DNA from: Phaeodactylum tricornutum CCAP 1055/1 | Taxonomy: Eukaryota > Bacillariophyta > Bacillariophyceae > Surirellales > Neidiaceae | Assembly: GCF_000150955.2 (NCBI RefSeq) | Contig: NC_011672.1 | Span: forward strand, 930,001 to 994,000 | Direction of reading: 5' to 3' | Length of the DNA: 64,000 nt | Shown: positions 19,252 to 28,245 of the stretch, piece after piece | Numbering within the stretch: position 1 is the stretch's first letter | How the letters are laid out: every line of letters begins with the position of its first letter | Made by a program: the position numbers and the translations under genes | The notes under the pieces: generated by a model | What the model saw: only the letters and a program-made list of their open reading frames with translations | Databases searched by the model: none | What the model was told of the DNA's origin: nothing

Positions 19252-22200
19252 TCATTTTAATGGACTCGATGCCCTCAAATCAGGATACTTCTGCTGTAGT
19301 ATATCCAATTTTTCGCGAACAAAATGAGTCTTCCCTTCGAGCTGTTTCACCTGAAGACGCGCTTCTTGTAGTAGAAAGTTAGATTCGTTCAACTCTAGAG
19401 TAAGGCGCGAATATTCTTCGGTGCGCCGAACTTTTTCAAAATCTCGGTCGAGAACGTCACTTTCATCGTGCTTGGCTCTGTAACCTTGATCAAAGACGGA
19501 GCTTTCTCCGTTGATAGAAACAAAGGGAATCTCAGCCAGGAGAATCGGAAACTTTAAAGAACCTCCTGGGTTCGATTCTTTTTTCTGCAAAGGACAATTC
19601 ACCTCTTTACAGCTAGTGTCGTTGCGATCATCATCGGTTTCGCTTCGTCCAAAAGTGTGGGTCCCTCGCTTACAGCTAGCTCCAGAGGAACCAGAATCAT
19701 TCATTTTATCTCCAACGAGGTTCTCTGTAGTAGTCACTGCAGTGTATTCGTCGTCTACTGTATCAAGCCTTAGATCCGTTGGGGCAGCTTCGGCAATATA
19801 TGTTTCAATTGTCGAGAGAGTGCGTTCCAAGCTACACATCCCTTCCTCGATAGCTGTCGCTAGCGAGCAATGGCGATTCGATTCCACTTCGTCTGTTGAC
19901 TTGATTTTACCACAGTCGTTGTCAAAAGCAGTGTCAGAACAAGTTTCTCTGTTACGATGCAGCTGAGTTGTGCCTTCTTTTGCCTTCTTAATGTCAATGG
20001 ATAATTTGTCGCGCAATTCGGTTATATCTGGAATCTCTGCAAAATTTACACTTGCGGTTTGCTGATTCTTGCTCTTCGTGGCCTCAACGGTCACTGGAAG
20101 ACTGGAACTCGCTTCGTTGCCACAACCCCGGTATGCGTTCACCAATTGTATAGACATGCCTTGTGTCTCAGGCACACTTTGGCCTAGACTTAGACATGTT
20201 TTCCTTTTATGCCGACCGCGCGTAGGACTCCTGGCCATATGCGCTCCGCCATATCCAACTCCAAGCGATTGTCGTCGTGGTGACGAAGGGCTACCCCCTA
20301 GCGATGTCCTGCGAATTGAAGAGCTGGCTCCAAGAGACACTCGGCGAGTAGATGCAGACTTCGGTACGGCTCTAAAATTGGTTGATACACCAAAATTGTT
20401 GCTGGAAGGGTCGCAACCCAGAGTATTGGATCTTTTCCAAGAGATCACAGCACTGCTTTCTGCTACTGTGCGTTCAGCAAGGCGGCTAGAACGCATCAAA
20501 CAATCTTTTGGTAGCTTTGACGGAGTTAGTTCTCTCGAGACGGGTACATGTGGTAGTGTACACATACTAGTCGCCATGGTCGATTCCGGTAGAACGCTTT
20601 TGGAGTCTCTCTGGTGCTCTAGCTTCGTTTTGCGATAGCGCATTTTGTCAAGCTCTGTGTCAGATGCTAGGATGTTGTGAAAGCCACATCCGGCAGCGCT
20701 GTCAGCACCCTCCAATGGCAAGATCTCAGAAGAAGCTGTATCACCAGCTGCGACTAAATTCTCAGCTGAAGAGGGGCATGAAGTTGACAATTTTGAAAGT
20801 CGCTTACGTACATTTTTCTTAGCCTGGACACGCAGGCTTTTGTCGATAGTAGGCTTTCTTCCAACTTCATTGGGTTTCAATGATCGGAGAGGAGCACCTT
20901 CTTTTGGACTGAATACACACAATTTGTCCGCCTCCAAACTAAGGTTCAGACCCGACTTTTGAATGAATAAGTCATTTTTTGCCACTTTGCTACTCTGAGA
21001 TCGAATCATACTATTGTCAGAGCACGGCCTCGCCAGCAAGCGATGGCCATGATCTTTTTCTAGCCTCGAATCATTGTCGGAAGCGATCAAGCAGTTTGAC
21101 GGAGAATAGAAGGGACTAACTGATGTTCCAAGAAGATTTCCGAAGACGTTCGCTTTGTCAATCAAGTCCCGTTCTGATTCTGACAATCTTTGTTGCAACA
21201 ATGGTTGCCCTTTTCCGGAATTTGTGACAGTCAACACCGCCCCAGCTGTCTTCGTCGCTTCCATTGACACCCGAACAACAGAGTCAGATCTTCTCGTTGC
21301 TCTAGCTTCGTTCCCGCACCGTGTACTGGTGCCTCTTGCAATTTTGCGACGACATGAGTGAGTTGGATCAACAGCTTCCTTCGACTCATGTTTGGTTCTT
21401 TTCTCCCAGATGTTTGCCAATGTTAACTTTGCTTTAGCTTTCGCTTCCGTAGTTCCTTCAATTTTATTAGAGCTTTTCAGTATTGGAGATGCATTCCCGT
21501 TCTTGCAATGCTCCTCAACGTGGCGCTGGTCAAACTGTTTTTCTGGTAGGCTAGAAAGATACAGGTCCGATGATTTTTTAGACCCGATTTGCGATCCAGA
21601 GCGCGATGTTTCACTTTCTTCAATCACTATATCTCTCGTCTCTGCGATTCTTATTATACTGTGGTCTGTCTGGGAGGAGGCGCCCAAAGAATCTGTTTTA
21701 CAGTTAGTCGGCGATTTCTCGATGTTCAAATTCTTCAGCTCTTCAGTATGTAGTTTGAGATCAGGGACGACCTCTTCTAGAACAATTTGTGAAAAGGTCA
21801 CGTTGTCGTCGCCTAAGATCTCTTTTACAGCAACTTCCATTTCAGGTTTTACCGTGTCCAATTCTATGCTATTCATTTCTTTAAGATTTCGTCGAGAAAA
21901 GAATCTACGAGCCAGGTTTGGATTTCGTGGGGTCATTGTTGGCTCCAATGATCTAATCTCTTTCGGTTTAAGAAATGTTGGAATTGCGGTCTGTTTATGA
22001 CGTGTCTCCATTCCCTCAGGATCTTTCTCTTTACGTTGCGTTGCTTCATGGTCACGGCCCTCATGAACATGGACCAATACTGCATGCATATCCGTATTCA
22101 CATCTCGAGGAACTTCTCGATCTTCACTGGTCATTTCTCCCTTTCTCTGCACTTGTTTTCTCACTTCCTTTGCTAGCATCTTCCCGCCCAGACTATTCTG

Positions 22201-22428
22201 TTCTGTCTGTTTTCGAAGTTGTGATCGATTTTTCCTTCGCTGATGCGACGTGACGCTGTCTTTTTCGCTTTCCCCAGACTCTCCCCCAAGCCCTGGCGGG
22301 CGAAATCGTAGAGTTTCGTCATTTACAGTGAGACATGATTCGTCTTCGGTATCAAGTAAGCGACAATGATCCTTTTCAGCTGTAACTTCGAAAACTTTCA
22401 AGAATCCAGGCTTCCGAAGTCGATTCAT
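19252..22428 (-). CDS. Large protein of unknown function with RRxSLG motifs and C-terminal coiled coil
   Basis: One uninterrupted frame of 1058 aa from an ATG at 22428. I do not recognise the family. Most of the chain is polar, rich in Ser, Lys, Glu and Arg, and probably disordered. Residues 695-723 carry three evenly spaced basophilic motifs, RRVSLG, RRTSLG and RRQSLG (Ser698, Ser709, Ser721), close to the optimal cAMP-dependent kinase site. The last 75 residues look like a coiled coil (YSRLTLELNESNFLLQEARL, then leucines at heptad spacing to the end). A scaffold or cytoskeleton-linked phosphoprotein would fit this composition, but that is inference. The frame length with no intron strongly supports a real gene. 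Confidence 0.8.
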   Translation of the reverse strand: MNRLRKPGFLKVFEVTAEKDHCRLLDTEDESCLTVNDETLRFRPPGLGGESGESEKDSVTSHQRRKNRSQLRKQTEQNSLGGKMLAKEVRKQVQRKGEMTSEDREVPRDVNTDMHAVLVHVHEGRDHEATQRKEKDPEGMETRHKQTAIPTFLKPKEIRSLEPTMTPRNPNLARRFFSRRNLKEMNSIELDTVKPEMEVAVKEILGDDNVTFSQIVLEEVVPDLKLHTEELKNLNIEKSPTNCKTDSLGASSQTDHSIIRIAETRDIVIEESETSRSGSQIGSKKSSDLYLSSLPEKQFDQRHVEEHCKNGNASPILKSSNKIEGTTEAKAKAKLTLANIWEKRTKHESKEAVDPTHSCRRKIARGTSTRCGNEARATRRSDSVVRVSMEATKTAGAVLTVTNSGKGQPLLQQRLSESERDLIDKANVFGNLLGTSVSPFYSPSNCLIASDNDSRLEKDHGHRLLARPCSDNSMIRSQSSKVAKNDLFIQKSGLNLSLEADKLCVFSPKEGAPLRSLKPNEVGRKPTIDKSLRVQAKKNVRKRLSKLSTSCPSSAENLVAAGDTASSEILPLEGADSAAGCGFHNILASDTELDKMRYRKTKLEHQRDSKSVLPESTMATSMCTLPHVPVSRELTPSKLPKDCLMRSSRLAERTVAESSAVISWKRSNTLGCDPSSNNFGVSTNFRAVPKSASTRRVSLGASSSIRRTSLGGSPSSPRRQSLGVGYGGAHMARSPTRGRHKRKTCLSLGQSVPETQGMSIQLVNAYRGCGNEASSSLPVTVEATKSKNQQTASVNFAEIPDITELRDKLSIDIKKAKEGTTQLHRNRETCSDTAFDNDCGKIKSTDEVESNRHCSLATAIEEGMCSLERTLSTIETYIAEAAPTDLRLDTVDDEYTAVTTTENLVGDKMNDSGSSGASCKRGTHTFGRSETDDDRNDTSCKEVNCPLQKKESNPGGSLKFPILLAEIPFVSINGESSVFDQGYRAKHDESDVLDRDFEKVRRTEEYSRLTLELNESNFLLQEARLQVKQLEGKTHFVREKLDILQQKYPDLRASSPLK

Positions 22429-24043
22429 GATGCTTCACATGGATCCTCTAGATCTCTGTATCTCTGTGAGCAAAGTTTGCTAGTCCAAGATGCGCCTTGA
22501 TGCGTGTCGAGAGCACCAAAAGGGACAAAACCTCCTGACTGAGAAATTTTGTTCGTCGTTTGCTGCGAAGAAGTGTGTATCTGACTGCTTGTCTCTCTCC
22601 GGGAGAAAATAAATTGGAAAAATCTCTTGGACCCTTTCACTGCCGATACAGTTGTTGTCGTTGCTACATGATCGAAAGTCATTTCTAATGACCTTTGGAA
22701 CTCCTGACAGGAGGAAACTTATCGAGGAATACATTTATTTATGTAATATGTGAGATCAACAGTAAGTAATATTCCCCATGTGCTCGACAATGCTATCAAA
22801 ACGGAGAAACGAACATAAAATGTTGGCCCTGTGAGTGAATTCTCTAGAATAGACCACCACTTTCAGCCTGCCAAAAAATGGAAACGGCGTAACCTCGAAT
22901 TTGCAATACAAGCTGATTTACATATTCTAAAGATGTCGATGTCAAACAGATACAGACACACTACTAACGGTGTTTGTTTCTGCTTGAAGATTATTTCGTC
23001 TCCCTACGTACCGGGCTTTGATTGTCAATATTTGTCGACTAATCCAACTATATGCATCATAAATTACAACTGGCTAACAAGCTCTTGATGCCTTGCACTT
23101 CCTGTTCTGAGCTATCTCCGATCGCGTTGGACCGGACCAACCCAACCATTTACCAACGAAGATATTCGTAAAATGGCGTTTTGACTAAGAGAACGCTTCG
23201 CGCTTCAAGAAATTTCTCACCTACCCCAGGATCGCATTTCTTGTATGCAGCACATCCTATAGAAATAGATTTGTACGGCGCATACCATACTTATGCCGCG
23301 ACCCGGAACCGATACCACTCACGATTACCGATTTCGCTCTTCAATATCAGAACGATATCAAGCGATCAAGTTCCTCGTGTGGTGCGTTTCTTGCGAGTCA
23401 AAGAGGCTGAAAGCGACAAAAGACACCCCCCCCCCCCCCCCCCCCCCCCTATTTTCCAATCTTTGCGTCTCGTGAAGAATTTGGAGAAGTTGGAGTGTCA
23501 CTGTAAACCTGGTAGCCGAGCTTTAGATATGGTCGACCGACGCACCTCAGGGAATTTTGATTTAACGCCATTCAACGGATAAATAAGAAATGTATCGCAG
23601 TTCTTTCGCTGGATTTCCTATTTATCCTTTCTACTTTGGAACCATACACTAAATAGCCATATTCGTCAACATTTCAACGCATGAAATGCTTCGCTCACAA
23701 TTTGGTGAGTCGCCGATCACGTAAGATTATAATTTCTCCGCCAACCCTGTCGATGAGACTCACTTTTGCGTTGGGAGTCGATGCCCTCCGTTCGCGACAG
23801 TCGTTGACGCATATATTCTTATCGTCGCCATTGAAGAGGTACAATTGTATTTCTACGTATTCTTCAATTTCATTTTGAGTTTCTTTACTTTCTCCGGGAT
23901 AAACGCCAGAAACGAAGATATTGTTCAAGACATTTTCAGTAGTTTGAAAGACAGATTCTGAATTGATTGTCCTCTGCCTAAAGCAGGTGGGCAGTCATAT
24001 CGATAAAACGGCTTCGCAACTAACTTTCTTTTTGCAGGCGGCG
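22429..24043. other. Long intergenic region
   Basis: About 1.6 kb between divergent genes. Short frames here are not longer than chance and match nothing. A 24-base C homopolymer lies inside. Just before 24044 the sequence TTTTTGCAG looks like a splice acceptor and may end a 5'-UTR intron of the next gene. Confidence 0.45.
23426..23449. repeat. C homopolymer of 24 bases
   Basis: An unbroken run of 24 C on the + strand (G24 on the other), preceded by AGACA and followed by TATTTTCC. Such runs mutate quickly and can form G-quadruplex structure; the count may also reflect assembly uncertainty. Confidence 0.9.
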
Positions 24044-25339
24044 ATGGGGCAATGTTCCACGTTGCCTGCCGAGGGGAGAGGCTCTTCTTCAGTCGCTTCA
24101 AGATACGAAAATATACATGATCCTGAACAGCGGCATCGGCTCCGTTACGATAGCCGGAAAGAAAGCATGGATTTCGATCGATTATCTTCGACCGCGGAGT
24201 ATCCCCCACGTCGAAACCAGAATAAGGGACACAGTCAAACCCAAAAGAGCGAAACCTTTCGTCAAGACACAGAGCATCCTCAAGCGAGAGATCCGGATCA
24301 CGAGCGCAACTTTCTCAAAAAAATCAATCCCATGAATTGCGACGCGCGGGATGAGCCAGTACCGATCCAAGCAACACCTCCCCCGCCGTCAAATGCCGTT
24401 CGGCAGCGATGTTACAAGTTAAACTTAGATTCCGAATTCACAAATCTCTCAAGCTCACAGCGGCAGCAGCTATGTTTGGGTCCATTTTCTGAGCCTCCTC
24501 CGATGCTCACGTACAGTTCGTCTGAAGATTCCAGCACCGGGGTCGACGATACGATTGTGGCAATGAAGACAGCACAAATATTCAGGGGTATTACCATCGG
24601 CCGTGACGGAGCAATTTTATCTCAAAATGCGCGAGCAACAAGAAACAACAGAGGAAGCAAACAAAAAAGGAGTGAGAAATCTCGTCAAGCAGCCAAGATT
24701 GACAAAGCGAAAGATCTCGTGGAAGAAACGCTGGCTACGGGGAAAGCTCCCGACTCTGATGATCCTGTCAACATGGTCTCACTGTTCATAGTTGGCCAAT
24801 ACGACGATATGAAACATCTCGTCCGAGACGGCTCGAAAAAGCTTAGAGATGCCGATGGTCTCCCAGATGAAACTCTGTATTCCACCAATCTTCATCGAAG
24901 TCCGTCAAAGGATGCATTCTCCACAAGCAAGGAATCAGCCATGATCAGTCCTCGAAAACGTGCGTCGCCCCACTATATTTCTAGCCAACGAACGGCTGCC
25001 ATGCACTGTTCACATCAGATGCAGGTGACTGGGATCCCGTATTCAGCGCCGCCAAAATTGAAATCACATCCACGCGACACACAGACTATGCGTCGGGAGG
25101 AATACCCTGGACCACGCATGCACTCCTGCAACAATTTTGAGGATTCCAGCCACGTTCGTGGTACAAGCGACGGAGCTGACTGGACTCATGCCTGGAACCT
25201 ATGGAACTGTGGGGTAGTGGGAGCGGCAAGTCCAGTGGACACGCGTAGCCCAAGGGAACGCAAAACACCGATTTTTGAAGGTCGTGACTCACACTACAAC
25301 ACTGTCCGTGACAATGGCGGAACACGTCGTGCGGGATAA
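24044..25339 (+). CDS. Predicted N-myristoylated protein of unknown function
   Basis: A single exon of 431 aa. The ATG at 24044 gives MGQCSTLPAEGR, a near-ideal N-myristoylation signal (Gly2, Ser5 or Thr6 region small and polar) with Cys4 suited to palmitoylation, as in membrane-anchored signalling proteins. The rest is hydrophilic and Ser/Arg/Pro-rich, with a Pro cluster (QATPPPPSNAV) and an ordered-looking stretch around LVEETLATGKAPDSDDPVNM and VGQYDDMKHLVRDGSKKL. No enzyme motif is seen. The frame stays open for 27 codons upstream without an ATG, and a CAG acceptor-like site sits 6 bp before the start. Lipid anchoring is predicted from sequence only; function is unknown. Confidence 0.72.
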   Translation: MGQCSTLPAEGRGSSSVASRYENIHDPEQRHRLRYDSRKESMDFDRLSSTAEYPPRRNQNKGHSQTQKSETFRQDTEHPQARDPDHERNFLKKINPMNCDARDEPVPIQATPPPPSNAVRQRCYKLNLDSEFTNLSSSQRQQLCLGPFSEPPPMLTYSSSEDSSTGVDDTIVAMKTAQIFRGITIGRDGAILSQNARATRNNRGSKQKRSEKSRQAAKIDKAKDLVEETLATGKAPDSDDPVNMVSLFIVGQYDDMKHLVRDGSKKLRDADGLPDETLYSTNLHRSPSKDAFSTSKESAMISPRKRASPHYISSQRTAAMHCSHQMQVTGIPYSAPPKLKSHPRDTQTMRREEYPGPRMHSCNNFEDSSHVRGTSDGADWTHAWNLWNCGVVGAASPVDTRSPRERKTPIFEGRDSHYNTVRDNGGTRRAG

Positions 25340-25699
25340 TTTTTCCTCACAGGCAAAGGCAAAATGGCTACACTATGAATTACATCAACTCGGACAGACA
25401 GGCTGAGTACCATAGATAATGCGGTATGCTGTTAAGCCGCGTGTCCTTTCGCTTATTATCACACGCCTGTATTTTATATCTCATGTTTCATTAGTTACCG
25501 GTTAGAAAGGCATTTTCCCGTCCTTTTGTTGCAGCTAGAATTTGATTTGTACGCTGTTGCTATAGAGGTAAGACAAAGCCGTAATAAGGCAGCATGCTTC
25601 ACATAGAATATTTGTTTGCCCGCCTTCATTCCAGCAACATCATGGTATTTTTAAACTATTCAATGTTAGACAATCATTACTTGGCAAGAAACTGTTATA
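25340..25699. other. Intergenic region between convergent genes
   Basis: 360 bp of AT-rich 3' flanks. No feature is recognised. Confidence 0.4.
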
Positions 25700-26890
25700 T
25701 TAATTCAAATATCTTTCAATCAGTGGCCGGGTTTTAGAAGTTGCGACTTCCTTCATGAGAGCGTTCGCGTGCTGTCGGTCGCGATCGGAAAAGTGATCGC
25801 TGTAATCCGGCAACGCTCGAAATTCCCGCGGTGTACTGACGATCGACAGCTCCAAAAAATCCATCAACCCCTTTACGGTCGAATTGAAGTTATTTTGGTA
25901 GTCTTCGTAGTGGATTGTCCACATCGGTACTTCGGCGCCTCCGTTCATTAAAGGTCCAATCTCTAGGGCCTTGTTATGCCACTGTACATATTTGTAAAAT
26001 TCCGCGTGACAGGGAAGTTTCTGCATCAAATCCCTCACCTTGGATTCCAAAATCGATTCTTCGTCGGCGTAGAGTCTGTCAAGTTTTCGGCACCAAGCTG
26101 CAAATCCAGTAGCATTATTCGGAAAGGTGATTGCCAGTTTGGGGTCCCTGAGTACAAAATGCCTTCGTTCCAAATGAAAGCGGGCAACAATATTTTGATA
26201 GGGGTTCCGCAGCAGGTGCACCATACGAGCTACCCGTTTCGGGTTCATCATTTGGACAGCTCGTGAATTTTCGGGACCCATGAGCGCCGACGTCCTGGAG
26301 CAGTCGTCCAAGAATTGCTCAGTCGATACAACGTACTCTTCAGCGCCACAATTCACACAACGTCCGCCACAATGAGTTTTGGTGAGAACGAATCGGTCAG
26401 GAAGATGGCGAATGGCCCCAAGCTTGCCCGACAATCCTTCCCAGTAAGGGCCTTCCGGATGTGAGCTGTGTAGAGGCAGGGAAACATCCGCAGGATCGGT
26501 GACTTCGGCACCGTAGTTGCTGGCGGTACTCAAGTTACTCGCTCGTTCCACCATGGTCATTGTGTAGGAAGTACCGGAGTTAGGGTAGCTCATCAGCCAC
26601 ACAATCAAAGGCATTTCGGCAGTGCTTATCGCGTCTGTTGAGAGCGAAGGCGATTCGACGGTTTTTATCAAATCTACCGACGGCAAAGTTGTCGACTCCT
26701 CCACGGGAGGCGTCGTTTTGATTACCACAGCGGATTCGTCCTTGAACGAGACATGGGAGGTTTCACGAAGAAGTGAATAGGACGCCAACCCAATCACTAA
26801 CAAGGCCCACACCAGCGGCCGACTGCGTGCAGTCCTTGCTGTGCAATCAAATACCATGGTAGCCGCCATCCTGAAAAATGATACATTCAT
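25700..26890 (-). CDS. Type II membrane sulfotransferase
   Basis: A single exon of up to 396 aa. A hydrophobic anchor (PLVWALLVIGLASYSLL) near the N-terminus is followed by a lumenal domain, the layout of Golgi sulfotransferases, which transfer sulfate from PAPS to sugars, lipids or tyrosine. The 5'-phosphosulfate loop is WLMSYPNSGTSYTM, and the 3'-phosphate site is HLLRNPYQNIVARF with the expected Arg and a downstream polar position. HYEDYQNNFNSTVKGLMDFL matches the family's later helix. A cysteine-rich insert (HCGGRCVNCG) after the first motif is unusual. Substrate cannot be told. The ATGs at 26890, 26869 and 26857 are all possible starts, and all keep the anchor. Confidence 0.85.
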   Translation of the reverse strand: MNVSFFRMAATMVFDCTARTARSRPLVWALLVIGLASYSLLRETSHVSFKDESAVVIKTTPPVEESTTLPSVDLIKTVESPSLSTDAISTAEMPLIVWLMSYPNSGTSYTMTMVERASNLSTASNYGAEVTDPADVSLPLHSSHPEGPYWEGLSGKLGAIRHLPDRFVLTKTHCGGRCVNCGAEEYVVSTEQFLDDCSRTSALMGPENSRAVQMMNPKRVARMVHLLRNPYQNIVARFHLERRHFVLRDPKLAITFPNNATGFAAWCRKLDRLYADEESILESKVRDLMQKLPCHAEFYKYVQWHNKALEIGPLMNGGAEVPMWTIHYEDYQNNFNSTVKGLMDFLELSIVSTPREFRALPDYSDHFSDRDRQHANALMKEVATSKTRPLIERYLN

Positions 26891-28245
26891 GAAGGATGAG
26901 TTCTGGCAAACCCAACGGCCATGTATACACACACGCACACCGCAGTGAGGACGACTCTATTCGGTCTTCGAAGGAAGATTCAGGCTCGCGGAGTTCTCGG
27001 GTCGTAGGTTGGGGTCCCGAAACCCGAAACAACGCATATGACCATTTACGTTTAACACACCTAAATTTCGTACCCAAAAAAAGTCTGGATTTGGGCGAGC
27101 CGACTCGCTACGACTTATTGTCTTTCCGTTGCAACTAGATATTGAAAAATTATGAGTCACACGAGCTTTTGCCGTGTATGAAAAAGTCCCGCCAAGATTT
27201 CCCTCATGAATGACGGATGAATCTCCCTTTGGTTACGCCAGTACCGGATAGCTAATTCCGCTCCATTTGTTATAGTGTGGATCAGCATAAGCCCCGCGAA
27301 AAGAGACAATGTAAGCTCGGTCTACGTGCAGATGCCTTTGACCTAGTCAGAATTTGGGCGTTTTCATTTATTCAGTCAACGACAGTACTAGTTTGATAGG
27401 GCCGAATCGGGTAGTTACATGTTAAGAGTATATGGTAGCGTCTTCCAAGGAACACCAAGCAACAGCGAACCGAGAAATTATGGTCGCACCTTTGGATGTA
27501 GTAGTATAGTACCCAATGTAGTTTCTGTTCGGCATCCCAAATGTTTTATTTGCGTGAAAAACATAATTGGCAGAAATGGAAGAGTAGAAAGAATCAGCTT
27601 TTGAACTCACGGTCAAGGATTTGAAAGTGCCGCAAATACGTCTAGCATCGAAAATCAGTATCAGCCAACGCTTCTTACGATAACAGTAAAGCATTTTGGC
27701 CAACAGAAAGGGAGGAAACAGTTCGACTTAAGGCTGGTTTACCACCTTATCGCACTCCAGACATAGATCGCATGACGGACCAAGTGGAAAAACGAAGAGC
27801 AAAACACGATTCGTAGGAAATGCGATTCTGATTAGAAATGACCGCAAATCGCAAAAGGGTCTCCTATTCGTGAGTTGCAGTGGGTTTCAAATCTGTCTTA
27901 CTTATATTGCGGTAAGAGTGAGCAAGACCATTGACTGTGAGAAGTCATTTCGAAAATAGAGTCCGAAAACTCTATAAGCGCAGTGATCAACTTTCGGTCT
28001 CACGAAATGCCTCCAAGGACACAGCGAGGCGGGCACAGCGCGTCACGTATTGACGAACTCCGGCCGAGTGAATACACCACAGGTTGGCATTTGGCAATTT
28101 GCAACAAAGTGGATCGCTTACAAGTGTAGGCAGGACACAAGTTTGACAGTTTCATTTGAATCCTTCGCTTTATACTACCTTGCCTACCAAGGACGTGAGA
28201 ATTACCACCCGGAATTGATTGTTGCGAAAAGTTAGGTGTACCGAT
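26891..28245. other. Long intergenic region between divergent genes
   Basis: About 1.35 kb. Frames here are short and match no family. It holds the promoters of the sulfotransferase and of the MORN protein; nothing specific is recognised. Confidence 0.4.

Noticed and set aside
20069-20638. Forward frame of 189 codons
   Set aside because: Entirely antisense inside the 1058-aa protein; low-complexity shadow.
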